Of a stretch of DNA of 64,000 bases, positions 18,291-27,790 are shown piece by piece. Source of the stretch: Candidatus Poribacteria bacterium (lineage in GTDB: Bacteria > Poribacteria > WGA-4E > PCPOR2b); assembly GCA_028819845.1 (NCBI GenBank), contig JAPPKS010000027.1:186001-250000 (forward strand), in the 5' to 3' direction. Position numbers and translations under genes: made by a program. A model generated the notes under the pieces. That model did not search any database. It saw nothing but the letters and a program-made list of their open reading frames with translations, and was not told the origin of the DNA. The stretch's first letter is position 1; every line of letters begins with the position of its first letter.

Positions 18291-19109
18291 ATGAAAACAA
18301 CCTCGAAAGGATTCTGCGTATCTAGCATAATCTTCATGGGACTGATGTTCAGCGTTCTCTCGTATTCTCAGATTGCATTAGATGACGTTGTTTCTCGGTG
18401 GGATTTCGATCAGGGCGACGGCGCACAAGACTCCGTGGGCGGGCATAACGGTGAACTTAATGGCGACCCGAAATTGGTAGACGGCAAATTCAAAAAAGCC
18501 ATGAGTTTTGACGGCAAAAGTTTTATGAAAGTCGATCCCGAGCCGTTCAAATTCAATGATCCGCAAAATTTTTCCGTCTCCGTGTGGGTTAGGGTTAAAG
18601 TGCGGTCGGGATGGCAGCGAATCTATAATTGCTGGCGTTGGGGCGGATACTTTCTCGGCGAACTCGCAGGTAACGGAGGACTTGAATTGAGGATGGAGCG
18701 TAACGTCCCCAACTGCGATGTCAACCCCGCGGGATGTTTGTTAATCCCCGTTGATGATGTGCCGTTGGGCGATTGGATTCATGTCGCATTCTCCGTCGAC
18801 TGGAAGGACGAAGTAAGGCTTTACGCAAACGGTGAAGAAAAAGCGAGTTCAAAGATTGACGGCCCCTTCAAGTATTGGTCTAGATTGCATAATGAGAATA
18901 CAACGGTTGACACATTAGGTATCGGTGCTAGAATAGATAACGGTCCGACTGAATTCTTCAACGGCGACATTGACCAACTTGTGGTCTTTAGTGTCGCCTT
19001 AACTGCCGATGAAATCGAGACTATTTTTGAGAGCGGATTAGGCGATGTGCTTGCCGTTTCTCCGAATGGTAAACTCGCCGTAACATGGGGCACGCTCAAA
19101 GCAAAATGA
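18291..19109 (+). CDS. secreted LamG/concanavalin A-like domain protein
   Basis: A signal peptide (M-K-T-T-S-K, hydrophobic core, cleavage near S-Y-S-Q) is followed by one LamG-like jelly roll. The recognisable strands are V-V-S-R-W-D-F-D, D-S-V-G-G-H-N-G, G-K-F-K-K-A-M-S-F-D-G, F-S-V-S-V-W-V, W-I-H-V-A-F-S-V-D-W, V-R-L-Y-A-N-G and F-F-N-G-D-I-D-Q-L-V-V-F. Such domains bind glycans or proteins; no catalytic domain is attached. The frame is open further upstream, but GGAG ten bases before 18291 and the signal peptide fix this start. The C-terminus ends in K-L-A-V-T-W-G-T-L-K, nearly identical to the tail of the secreted protein at 49883-50551. Confidence 0.88.
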   Translation: MKTTSKGFCVSSIIFMGLMFSVLSYSQIALDDVVSRWDFDQGDGAQDSVGGHNGELNGDPKLVDGKFKKAMSFDGKSFMKVDPEPFKFNDPQNFSVSVWVRVKVRSGWQRIYNCWRWGGYFLGELAGNGGLELRMERNVPNCDVNPAGCLLIPVDDVPLGDWIHVAFSVDWKDEVRLYANGEEKASSKIDGPFKYWSRLHNENTTVDTLGIGARIDNGPTEFFNGDIDQLVVFSVALTADEIETIFESGLGDVLAVSPNGKLAVTWGTLKAK

Positions 19110-19194
19110 ACCGACAGCTAGGGCGTTTGCCCACGTCTTTTTTCCAGATACCGAATTTACGGTTTACATTTTTGTTAAATGTCGTTTATTTATA

Positions 19195-19203
19195 TGCTAC
19201 AAT
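19195..19203 (+). promoter_or_regulatory. possible extended -10 promoter for the TonB receptor gene
   Basis: TGCTACAAT is an extended -10. The closest -35-like hexamer (TTGTTA, 19172-19177) is spaced 20 bases away, so the extended element would have to do most of the work. The leader would be about 200 bases. A weak GGGC-GTTT-GCCC hairpin with a T-run (19121-19143) just after the LamG gene may separate the two genes. Confidence 0.4.
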
Positions 19204-19407
19204 TGTTGGTGATTCCAATGAGAAAAGTCCAAAATTTTTTGATTCGACTCTTGGATGAATACAATTGACCATATGGCATAGTTTTCTTATAATCCGCAGG
19301 AGAGTTTCGTCAACACTGATACGGATTACTCAAGGTCGCCGAGGTGGCGGCCGCATTTTCACTTAAACGGAAACACGCTTCTAAACGTAAGGAGGATTTC
19401 CCTTATC

Positions 19408-22104
19408 ATGAAACAAGAGCTGAGTTTTAGAACCTTTACCATAGCCTTAGGGATTGCGGCACTGCTTTTGGTGAGCGGATTACCGGTGTCCCTAGCACAG
19501 GAAGACTCAACTGAAGATGACATGTCATCAGATATGGAATCAGGCGCAGCGGTCATTGAGCTCGAAGAACAGGTAGTCGTCGGGTCAAGGGCGCGTCCCC
19601 GTTCCGTCATTGAATCTGCTGTACCGATTGACACCATTCGTGGCGATGATCTCGCTAAGCAAGGCATCACTGATTTACAAGACATGTTTAGAAACTTGGT
19701 GCCTTCATTCAACGTCAACATTCAACCGATTAGCGACGCAGGGACGGTGGTTCGGCCTGCGAATTTACGAGGATTGGCGCCCGACCACACCTTGGTGTTG
19801 GTCAACAATAAACGGCGTCATCGCGCGGCTGTGATTCACTGGTTAGGAAACGGGTTGGCCGATGGCGCGCAAGGACCTGACCTGTCTGCTATCCCGGCGA
19901 TTGCGCTGAGACAGGTAGAGGTACTTCGAGATGGCGCCTCCGCGCAATACGGATCCGATGCCATCGCAGGTGTGATGAATTTCCAACTCAAGGACAGCCA
20001 TCAGGGCGGTTCTTTTGAATTCAAGCCGGGCATTTATCGGTATGGGGATGGCCGCCAATACGCAGTCGCCGGCAATATCGGTCTGGGGAGCGAGGATACT
20101 TGGGCAAACCTCAGCTTAGAATATGGTGGTTCAGACCCGACTATCCGCTCGGTACAACGCGATGATGCCAAAGCACTTGTTTCTGCTGGTAATTTCAGCG
20201 TGAGGGATCCCGCCCAAATTTGGGGCCAACCCATAGTGGAGGATGATATCAAATTCTTCGCCAACTATGGAAGCACCCTTACGGATAACATCAAGTTCTA
20301 CGGGCACGCAAACTACGCCAGCAAAAGCGTGGAAGGCGGGTTCTATTTCCGAAATCCTAACACACGCAGTGGAGTGTTTGGCCGCAACGTCGACACAAAC
20401 GAGGACGGAGATCCGGACGAATTTTACTTGCTCGTTGCGAATTTGGAAGGTTTGCCGGAAGGAACGGCGAAAGAGGATGACGACATACTGTTAGCTCACC
20501 CTGAGACCGGTAAAACCGTTGCTACCAACGCAGAAGAGCGTACAGCAATTGCAAATGGCGTCCCGGCAGATCCAGCGCAGTGGCAAGAAGTCGTTGATGA
20601 CCCGAATTTGTTCTCGTACAGAGAGTGGTTTCCGGGAGGATTCACACCGAGATTCGGGGCAAATACAGTGGATAGTTCCGTTCTCGTCGGGGTTCAAGGC
20701 ACCGCGCTGGAGTCTGTGTTAAACTCAGGACTGGGTTGGGATTTGAGCGGCTACTTTGGACGGCATCATGCCGATTTCTTTATCTTCAATACCGTGAATG
20801 CCTCTCTCGGTCCGGCGACGCCCACGGAATTTGATCCGGGTGACTACATCCAGACCGACTATAACCTCAACTTCGATGTGACGCACGAACTCAGTGAGCG
20901 GCTGTTCCTCGCCTCCGGTTTAGAATATCGAAACGAAGGCTTTGAGATTGTAGAAGGTCAAAGAGAATCGTATCAAATCGGTCCTTTGACGGGCCAGGGT
21001 TACCAGCCCGCCACTAACGGGTTTTCCGGATTCAGCCAAATTGCCGCGGGCGAATGGGACCGCGCCAACTACGCCGCCTATCTGGAAAGCGAAGTCAGGC
21101 CGCATAAGCACTGGTTGGTCGGCCTTGCAGTGCGCGGTGAAGATTTTGAAGACTTTGGACAGACGCTCAATTACAAAGTTGCCACCAATATCGGCATTAC
21201 GGATTTCCTTGAAGACGCTGGTATGCTCGCCAATGACGAGATGGTTCTGAAATTCCGCGGCAGTTACAGCACCGGATTTAGGGCGCCGACGCCTGGGCAA
21301 CAGAACGCCTTCAACATTACGACCGAGTTTAATTTTGAAAAGAACGATTTGGTCAATAACGGCACTATCCCTTCAACCAACCCTGCTGTTGCAGTCGTAA
21401 CTGGGGAGGAAGATAACTCGCTTGATCCGGAAAAGTCAAAGAATTTCACCGGTGGTTTCACGTTTGAGGTTAGGGACATAAATCTCACCGTAGACCTGTT
21501 TGATATTCGGATGACGGATCGCCTAGCCTTGTCCAAAGATAACCTACTAACTGATGAACAAAGGGCACAGTTGCTCGCGGAAGGTGTAACTAGTGCAGCC
21601 GGGTTACAGGAGTTTCGGTTCTTTACCAATGACTTCGATACAACGACCAACGGTGTAGATGTTGTTCTCACGGTGCCAGTGGCAAAAGGTGATGTCACTG
21701 CCGTTTATAACCGAACAGTGACGGAGGTTACCAAATTCAACCCGAAGACGCTTGATGAGCTTCGGATAAAAGAACTGGAAGAGAACCTCCCCAAACAACG
21801 CGCAAGTCTTACTTTAACACAATCCGTAACCAGCCAATGGAGCGTGCTTGGCCGCGGCAGTTATTTTGGAGACTGGTATGATTCTGAAGATGATGAGACG
21901 TACACCGGCAAAGTGCTTTTCGACGTGGAATCAAGCTACATAGCAGCTTCCGGTTTAATCCTGACTATCGGTGTCCAGAACCTCCTCAACGAGTATCCCG
22001 ACGAAAATCCGAAATCCGGAAATATCGGTAACCAATACGGTCAATTCAGTCCGTTCGGATTCAACGGTGCGTATTGGTATGCCAAAGTCGGTTACAGTTT
22101 CTAA
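19408..22104 (+). CDS. TonB-dependent outer-membrane receptor
   Basis: At 898 residues this is a full-length receptor for active uptake across the outer membrane. An N-terminal signal peptide ends near V-S-L-A-Q. A TonB-box-like stretch E-E-Q-V-V-V-G-S-R follows an acidic linker. The plug domain has I-R-G-D-D-L, L-R-G-L-A-P-D-H-T-L-V-L-V-N and V-E-V-L-R-D-G-A-S-A-Q-Y-G-S-D-A-I-A-G-V. The rest is a beta-barrel ending in aromatic Y-W-Y-A-K-V-G-Y-S-F, the expected C-terminal Phe signal. AAGGAGG precedes the ATG by about 12 bases. No ligand-specific enzyme sits beside it; the neighbouring LamG gene is in the same direction but has its own promoter. The substrate is unknown. Confidence 0.94.
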   Translation: MKQELSFRTFTIALGIAALLLVSGLPVSLAQEDSTEDDMSSDMESGAAVIELEEQVVVGSRARPRSVIESAVPIDTIRGDDLAKQGITDLQDMFRNLVPSFNVNIQPISDAGTVVRPANLRGLAPDHTLVLVNNKRRHRAAVIHWLGNGLADGAQGPDLSAIPAIALRQVEVLRDGASAQYGSDAIAGVMNFQLKDSHQGGSFEFKPGIYRYGDGRQYAVAGNIGLGSEDTWANLSLEYGGSDPTIRSVQRDDAKALVSAGNFSVRDPAQIWGQPIVEDDIKFFANYGSTLTDNIKFYGHANYASKSVEGGFYFRNPNTRSGVFGRNVDTNEDGDPDEFYLLVANLEGLPEGTAKEDDDILLAHPETGKTVATNAEERTAIANGVPADPAQWQEVVDDPNLFSYREWFPGGFTPRFGANTVDSSVLVGVQGTALESVLNSGLGWDLSGYFGRHHADFFIFNTVNASLGPATPTEFDPGDYIQTDYNLNFDVTHELSERLFLASGLEYRNEGFEIVEGQRESYQIGPLTGQGYQPATNGFSGFSQIAAGEWDRANYAAYLESEVRPHKHWLVGLAVRGEDFEDFGQTLNYKVATNIGITDFLEDAGMLANDEMVLKFRGSYSTGFRAPTPGQQNAFNITTEFNFEKNDLVNNGTIPSTNPAVAVVTGEEDNSLDPEKSKNFTGGFTFEVRDINLTVDLFDIRMTDRLALSKDNLLTDEQRAQLLAEGVTSAAGLQEFRFFTNDFDTTTNGVDVVLTVPVAKGDVTAVYNRTVTEVTKFNPKTLDELRIKELEENLPKQRASLTLTQSVTSQWSVLGRGSYFGDWYDSEDDETYTGKVLFDVESSYIAASGLILTIGVQNLLNEYPDENPKSGNIGNQYGQFSPFGFNGAYWYAKVGYSF

Positions 22105-22153
22105 TGTAGTCTGTAATGTAGTTGGGCGTCACTTTATTGGTGGGCTTCAAGCG

Positions 22154-22208
22154 GAATCGAACCGCGAAATTCAACGGTGGCATGCGGTGTCTCTCGTCGG
22201 TTCGATTC
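22154..22208. repeat. perfect 11-bp inverted repeat with 33-base loop
   Basis: GAATCGAACCG at 22154-22164 pairs with CGGTTCGATTC at 22198-22208. The left arm lies in a GC-flanked context that looks like the T-arm of a tRNA on the minus strand (loop T-T-C-G-A-T-T), but no anticodon arm or matching acceptor strand was found. It lies just downstream of the TonB gene and is not followed by a T-run. Confidence 0.5.
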
Positions 22209-22350
22209 AACCCAATCTCGTTAAATAACTCCAATCTGATTTTCAACGTGCTTGGCGTTAACTCATTTAACGTGTGGCGGCTGCGACAATCGACAACCGC
22301 CTATGGTTCGATGTAGCATAATCTTTGACTACCGCTAGCGTGTTCATTGG

Positions 22351-22413
22351 GAGCACAGCGGAGTTGGTCTTAATCAATAAGGTAGACCTCCTCCTGCTGT
22401 GCTCTTTTTTTTT
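22351..22413 (+). terminator. rho-independent terminator after the TonB receptor region
   Basis: GAGCACAGC (22351-22359) pairs with GCTGTGCTC (22396-22404), with a second inner stem (GGTCT/AGACC), followed by a run of nine T. It separates the receptor gene from the EF-G-like gene. Confidence 0.85.
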
Positions 22414-22503
22414 GGCGCTTACGCCACAATTTCCCCCATGAATTCTCAACCGTAGCGAGTTATATTGGTGCTGCCGGATTGACCATAGAGCCGAGGTTTT
22501 TAC

Positions 22504-22532
22504 TTGCAATTATTATAGTCGTGTGCTAAAAT
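22504..22532 (+). promoter_or_regulatory. promoter of the EF-G-like gene
   Basis: TTGCAA, 17 bases and TAAAAT with an extended TGC element. Transcription would start near 22539, leaving a leader of about 29 bases before the ATG. Confidence 0.7.
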
Positions 22533-22567
22533 CCGTCGCTGTGAGGTTAATCCACTGATAAGGAGAT

Positions 22568-24649
22568 ATGTCCAAGAATATGAATGAATACAAAACAGAA
22601 CAGATTCGCAATATCGGGGTTATTTCGCACTCCGGCGCGGGGAAGACTTCCCTAATTGAAGCAATTCTTTATAACGGAGGCGCGGTTGAGCGAATGGGGC
22701 AAGTAGATGATGGAAATACAGTTGCCGATTACGCCCCGGACGAAATTGCACGCAAAACGACAATTAACTGTTCTGTGTGTATTGCCGAATGGAGAGGACA
22801 CAAATTCAATCTCTTTGATACCCCCGGTGCAGAAGATTTTTACGGCGATCTTAATAGTGTACTTCGGATCGTTGATGCCGTGGTCGTGGTGATCGATGCA
22901 ACTACCGGAGTCGAAGGTGGAACTGAGAAAGTATGGGAAATCGCGGACAAATACGAACTACCAAGGCTGGTTTTTGTCAATAAAATGGATAAGGAGAACG
23001 CGAGTTTTGAAAACGCCTTGGCGAGTACCGGCGAGGTACTTGAAGCCAACACGACTCCGCTCCAGGCGCCGATTGGCAAAGAAGATAACTTCACAGGTGT
23101 CGTGGATTTAGTTAAAATGGGGGCGTTCACAAAACCAGACGGGAACAAGATCGAATCCAAAGCCGAAATTCCGGAAGACCTACAAGGGCAAGCGGACGAG
23201 TCTCGCGAACAACTTGTTGAAGCCGCCGCGGAGAACGATGATGCGCTCATTGAAAAGTTCTTTGAAGGTGAGTTAACTGAAGAAGAAATTCGCGCAGGAT
23301 TGCGTACAGGAATTCGGGCTACTCAATTCATCCCGGTACTCTGCGGTTCCGCAATCAACAACATCGGTATACAACCGTTGATGGATACTTTGATAAACTG
23401 CTTCCCATCGCCAGTCGAGGCAAAACCGGTGGTAAGCATAGACGGAGAGATGGAACGTGAACCTTCCGTCGACTCGCCCATGTCGGTAGTAGTTTTCAAA
23501 ACACTGGCTGACCCATTTGCTGGACGTCTAAGCCTATTTCGAGTCTATTCCGGAGTTCTTAAGGGCGATTCTCAAGCATTCAACGTGGGACAAGACAAAA
23601 ACGAACGAATCGGAAAAATTTCATATATGAATGGGAAGGAGCTGACTAACACCGCACAAATTGGCGCAGGCGATTTCGGCGCCGTTCCAAAGCTCGCGCT
23701 GACGCAGACAGGCGACACGCTCTGCGAAGTCGGTCAAACAATTCAACTCCCCGGAATTGAATTTCCCAAATCTGTTATTTCTTTTGCTATCCATCCTGCA
23801 CGCGAAGGAGATGACGAGAAGTTAACAACTACACTCAACCGTATGTCAGAAGAAGATCCAGCGTTTCAAATTGAGAGGAATGAAACGACCAAACAGTTAC
23901 TAGTCTCTGGATTAGGGGAGGTACATATTAGTGTCATCCGCGCTCGAATGAAGGACAAATTCGGGCTTGAAACCACTGTAGATGTTCCCAAAGTCCCTTA
24001 TAAGGAGACAATTCGGAGCCGAGTAGCTAGTGTCCAGGGGCGTTACAAACGCCAGTCGGGCGGACGCGGGCAATTTGGAGATGTCTGGATAAATATCGCA
24101 CCGCTCGAACGAGGCGCCGGTTTTGAATTTGTCAACAACATCGTGGGGGGATCCATTCCGAGAAATTTTATTCCAGCGGTAGAAAAAGGCATACGCGAAT
24201 CCATGGCGCAGGGAATACTAGCGGGGTATCCCGTGGTTGACTTCCAGGTCGATCTCTTCGACGGGAAACACCATCCAGTTGATTCGTCAGACCTCGCCTT
24301 CCAAATCGCTGGATCGTTCGCGTTCAGAGAGGCAGCTAACCAAGCAAGGCCAGTGATGCTCGAACCAATCATGGACGTGACCATATCAGTTCCCGATCAA
24401 TTCATGGGGGATGTCATCGGCGATCTCAATAGTAAGCGCGGCCGCGTGATGGGCGTGGAGCAGTCGGGCAGGCGCCAGGTCATTCAGGCGCAAGTTCCCC
24501 TCGCGGAAATGTTCCGCTATTCCATCGATCTGAAATCCATAACGAGTGCACGGGGTAGCTTCACAATGGAATTTTCACGTTACGAAGAGACGCCCGACGA
24601 GATAGCCCAAAAGATCATAGACCAAGCCAAATCGGAGGCTGAAGAGTAG
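22568..24649 (+). CDS. elongation factor G-like GTPase (divergent EF-G paralogue)
   Basis: This 693-residue translational GTPase has the EF-G domain order. The P-loop is S-H-S-G-A-G-K-T-S, the G3 motif D-T-P-G-A-E-D-F and the G4 motif N-K-M-D. The switch I region reads D-Y-A-P-D-E-I-A-R-K-T-T-I rather than the E-R-G-I-T-I of canonical EF-G. The whole protein resembles Thermus EF-G-2 and other EF-G-like paralogues, including the segments R-Y-K-R-Q-S-G-G-R-G-Q-F-G-D-V-W and V-D-S-S-D-L-A-F-Q-I-A. It lies alone between two terminators, not in a str operon with rpsL/rpsG/tuf, which also argues against its being the main translocase. Its exact role (recycling, stress or specialised elongation) is unknown. 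AAGGAG is only two bases before the ATG at 22568; ATG 22580 is an alternative. Confidence 0.92.
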   Translation: MSKNMNEYKTEQIRNIGVISHSGAGKTSLIEAILYNGGAVERMGQVDDGNTVADYAPDEIARKTTINCSVCIAEWRGHKFNLFDTPGAEDFYGDLNSVLRIVDAVVVVIDATTGVEGGTEKVWEIADKYELPRLVFVNKMDKENASFENALASTGEVLEANTTPLQAPIGKEDNFTGVVDLVKMGAFTKPDGNKIESKAEIPEDLQGQADESREQLVEAAAENDDALIEKFFEGELTEEEIRAGLRTGIRATQFIPVLCGSAINNIGIQPLMDTLINCFPSPVEAKPVVSIDGEMEREPSVDSPMSVVVFKTLADPFAGRLSLFRVYSGVLKGDSQAFNVGQDKNERIGKISYMNGKELTNTAQIGAGDFGAVPKLALTQTGDTLCEVGQTIQLPGIEFPKSVISFAIHPAREGDDEKLTTTLNRMSEEDPAFQIERNETTKQLLVSGLGEVHISVIRARMKDKFGLETTVDVPKVPYKETIRSRVASVQGRYKRQSGGRGQFGDVWINIAPLERGAGFEFVNNIVGGSIPRNFIPAVEKGIRESMAQGILAGYPVVDFQVDLFDGKHHPVDSSDLAFQIAGSFAFREAANQARPVMLEPIMDVTISVPDQFMGDVIGDLNSKRGRVMGVEQSGRRQVIQAQVPLAEMFRYSIDLKSITSARGSFTMEFSRYEETPDEIAQKIIDQAKSEAEE

Positions 24650-24680
24650 GCTGTAGCGAGTCTAGACAGTAACAGTAGAA

Positions 24681-24728
24681 GGCACCCTAGGAAAATACTG
24701 TGATGTATTTCCAGGGTGCTTTTTTTTG
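24681..24728 (+). terminator. rho-independent terminator after the EF-G-like gene
   Basis: GCACCCTAGGAAAATAC pairs with GTATTTCCAGGGTGC around a short loop (with one bulged position) and is followed by eight T. It lies between convergent genes. Confidence 0.88.
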
Positions 24729-24820
24729 GTGAAAAATGATGTTTAAATCCAAAACCGTTGGAAGGAAGTTGCGGTGGGGACGACTCGGCGGGGCCGCTTA
24801 TTTCGACTGCTTAGGTTGTA

Positions 24821-25252
24821 TCACTCATCATTTAACAAAATGGGCGGACGTTTGTACCGCGCCCGAAATTTGTTGGCTGCGTTAAGCAACGCCGGACGCC
24901 CTATCAGTTTGCGCTCGACTCGTCGCTTGCGAGGAAAATCGCAGAGAATTACGCCGACTAGGATAGTGAGCAATCCTTGTCCTGGACCAATTAACATCAC
25001 AAATCCAATTAGCAGTGCAATTACGCCGAATATGTTTTTCAGTATTCGCAATAAGATCCGCAGAAATCGGTTTGATACGATGCTGACATGTTTTTCACGG
25101 GTAAAATAATCTGACGGCAGGTAAATGACTAAGGCCAAGATGCTGAGCATACTTAAAATCAGGGTTATTGCGGACAGAACAACAATCCCAATCAAATGGG
25201 CTTTGACCCAGAGCGCAATCGCCTGAATCCACGCATGTTCTTCAATATTCAT
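24821..25252 (-). CDS. small membrane protein, PGPGW-like
   Basis: This 143-residue protein has two or three hydrophobic segments. Near residue 87 it carries L-I-G-P-G-Q-G-L-L-T-I-L-V-G, a variant of the P-G-P-G-W motif of the PGPGW family of putative transmembrane proteins, followed by a basic C-terminal tail (R-K-R-R-V-E-R-K). The family has no established function. It lies just downstream of, and on the same strand as, the DUF3857 gene, with 39 bases between them, so cotranscription is likely. Confidence 0.7.
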   Translation of the reverse strand: MNIEEHAWIQAIALWVKAHLIGIVVLSAITLILSMLSILALVIYLPSDYFTREKHVSIVSNRFLRILLRILKNIFGVIALLIGFVMLIGPGQGLLTILVGVILCDFPRKRRVERKLIGRPALLNAANKFRARYKRPPILLNDE

Positions 25253-25291
25253 ACTGTTTTTTTAATTGAAATCAATGCCTTTCTCTCGCTT

Positions 25292-27595
25292 TTACGGTTG
25301 CACCAACACTAAATATTTCGTTCCCTTGTTCGAAGCGAGTCTGACGAGTTCTTTCAGTGCTGGCACCTGGTCGACTTCAACTTTCGGTTTTTGCAAGCGC
25401 AGAATTTGATTCATTGACAGTTTTCGCTTGGACTTTGTGTAGTTTATCTCCACGGATCCAATGCTGTTGTGAAACACTCGATTTTCTGGAACAGAATCTC
25501 CTACGAAGGGTGATGCTAAATTAACGGTTACTTCGTCCTCCAAGGTGAGTGTTCTTCCGATGACGACTGGATACGTGCGGCGCTCCTCACCCAGAAGGGA
25601 TTCGTAAGGGTTTTTGACAAGTGGTAGTTTTAGAAGAAATTGGCGTCCAATGGCAAATAGGTAATCCGTGCAGTGCCATGCTAGTGTAATCTTCAGTTGC
25701 TCATGCATCGCATCCAATTCAGAAATCTCAAAAGAGGTTAATGTGGCGCGGTTGTCAAGTTCCATATGTTCGTGCAAGAACTTCGCTCGCTCATCGGCGT
25801 GAAGATGTCTCAACTTATGTCGGAGTGTCGTGTTGAAATCCCCTGTTACAATGATTTCCTGTGTTGATTTTACCGAGAGATCGCTTTCGACGTGAATGTG
25901 AGTGACGGTACGCTTTAAATTCTGCTCTGGCGGAGGGGTTGGACTCTTTGCAAAACGAAATAAACGATTAGTCATCCCTTCATTCGTATCATGTTTTTCT
26001 TTCTTATGCTTGAAACTGCCCTGATTTACCTTGGCAAGTCGCTGTGACTGTGTAGAAGGGACTTTCATGAGGTAATCGGGATTAAGAATGAGTGCCCATC
26101 GGTCTTGATTGCTTGCAGGGAAATCACCAAATGCACATGTTTCCACAGTCGAGTCTAACCAGATGAAATCTGCGCCGTTTTTCTCCTCAACCGCGAGAAT
26201 CATGTGATTAAAGTAAGCGAGCGACGGAATCTCTCGCACGATACTGCGAGAGGCGCCAGCTGAAATCAACGCTGGATACGACCTAATCCCTGTAGCAGCC
26301 AACATAGTACTAAGCAATGTCGTTTTGTCTTTGCAATCGCCATATTTTTCTTTGAGAATCATGGGCGCCGGATGGGGTTTAATCGCCCAAATCCCAAGTT
26401 CGATTCCAACGTAATTGATGTTCGCGGTCACATATTCGTAAAGCCGCTTGATCTTTTCCTTTCGAGTCCAAGCCCCCTTTAGCAGTGCTTTTGTGGTCGC
26501 CTGAATTTCTGGCGAGATTAAATCTTGATCCTGGATGAGCGACGCATACCATTTGACCAATTCCTCCCACGATTCGATCGATGAGATGCTGATATTGTAT
26601 GCGACGTCTTCGATGGCTGGCATGAATTCCTCGCGACGTAACGCAGGCACATCGCGCACTTCAAATGTGAAAGTGCGCGTATAGTTGCCTTCCGTAATCA
26701 CCGGTTCAATTAACGGGCCGCTAGTCTGGTAATAGAACGGTTTATTTTTGGGCAGATTCACTGTGAAGCGGAAATACTGTACCGGTGCGGATGTTTGGTA
26801 ATAAATCTGGCGCCAGAATTCGCCTTGCATGATGTGGCCTAAGGTTTTGGATGAATAAGCGTAGTCAATGACGCAGCCATTGGACAATTCGGGAATTGTG
26901 AAGTGCATTAACCGAGCGTCAACAAACAACCCGCGTTCGACTGCACTTGGCGGAGGAATATCTTTAACAATTTTGCGCTGATCCAGTTCAGTCACCTGGC
27001 CGTCGGGCGTTATGCTTCGTGCATGATGAATGGTGATATTGTCATTTCCGCGCGTATAGGGGATACTAATCCCGCCGAATTTGAATCCTCCCTCGTTGTG
27101 AATCTTTACAACGCGGCGTGTGGAGTAAACAGAACTCGCATCGTCACAGATTTCCAATATCTCTGCTTCCCATAGGACGACCGCATTGGCATCGGGATAG
27201 CCGGGTATGGAAGCGGCATTGGAAACTAACTTCGCAATCTGCTTTTCATCTGAATTTGAAATAAAACCATAAGGGAGTGTTGATTTGGATTTAGGAGATA
27301 GGGTCGTACCGGGCAATTTTTCTTTGCGCGACTCATCTAACGTTTCAGTTCTAGTCGTAGATTGGGTTTCGTCGGAGACCGCGGGTAGTGCGACGAAATT
27401 GGACGGCGCGGAAAGATTTGTGTGCAATGAGCGTCGTATTTCGAATGTCGGCGATTGCGCGGGTAAGCTATCCGCCACTGTAACGATGTACTCTTTTAAG
27501 ACGGTATCCCCGAGAACCAGAGGATCGGCAAACCCGCCGCGAGCAGTGCACAAAATTGCAATCCATAAAGTACAGACAAAATGCGCTTTTGTCAT
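25292..27595 (-). CDS. secreted DUF3857 and transglutaminase-like protein
   Basis: A signal peptide (cleavage near G-G-F-A-D) leads a 767-residue exported protein. Residues about 150-330 fit the DUF3857 beta domain. A transglutaminase-like core follows with the catalytic Cys in K-Y-G-D-C-K-D-K (about 420), His in Y-F-N-H-M-I (about 463) and Asp in I-W-L-D-S-T (about 481), so the triad is intact. The C-terminal ~250 residues are a beta-rich domain usual for this architecture. Related proteins are periplasmic or surface-bound; the substrates are unknown. It shares a strand with the PGPGW-like gene downstream. Confidence 0.85.
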   Translation of the reverse strand: MTKAHFVCTLWIAILCTARGGFADPLVLGDTVLKEYIVTVADSLPAQSPTFEIRRSLHTNLSAPSNFVALPAVSDETQSTTRTETLDESRKEKLPGTTLSPKSKSTLPYGFISNSDEKQIAKLVSNAASIPGYPDANAVVLWEAEILEICDDASSVYSTRRVVKIHNEGGFKFGGISIPYTRGNDNITIHHARSITPDGQVTELDQRKIVKDIPPPSAVERGLFVDARLMHFTIPELSNGCVIDYAYSSKTLGHIMQGEFWRQIYYQTSAPVQYFRFTVNLPKNKPFYYQTSGPLIEPVITEGNYTRTFTFEVRDVPALRREEFMPAIEDVAYNISISSIESWEELVKWYASLIQDQDLISPEIQATTKALLKGAWTRKEKIKRLYEYVTANINYVGIELGIWAIKPHPAPMILKEKYGDCKDKTTLLSTMLAATGIRSYPALISAGASRSIVREIPSLAYFNHMILAVEEKNGADFIWLDSTVETCAFGDFPASNQDRWALILNPDYLMKVPSTQSQRLAKVNQGSFKHKKEKHDTNEGMTNRLFRFAKSPTPPPEQNLKRTVTHIHVESDLSVKSTQEIIVTGDFNTTLRHKLRHLHADERAKFLHEHMELDNRATLTSFEISELDAMHEQLKITLAWHCTDYLFAIGRQFLLKLPLVKNPYESLLGEERRTYPVVIGRTLTLEDEVTVNLASPFVGDSVPENRVFHNSIGSVEINYTKSKRKLSMNQILRLQKPKVEVDQVPALKELVRLASNKGTKYLVLVQP

Positions 27596-27790
27596 AGCAA
27601 AAAATAAACCTATCTCGAAGTAAGTGGGAATTTTTCGGGATTGTTCCTAGCTATTGGAATACGTCAGAAACGACATCCTAAAGCATCAGGTTCAAAGTTA
27701 AAGGATGAACCAGCATAATCATTCACATCCGTACTGGAAGCGTAAAATCGGAATGTTCCTTAAGGTTTAAACAGGTCGTATATGAGCCGT

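Noticed and set aside
22130-22215. Possible minus-strand tRNA gene
   Set aside because: A T-arm-like hairpin and CCACCA are present, but the acceptor 5' strand, anticodon arm and D-arm cannot be found and the spacing to CCA is off by one base.
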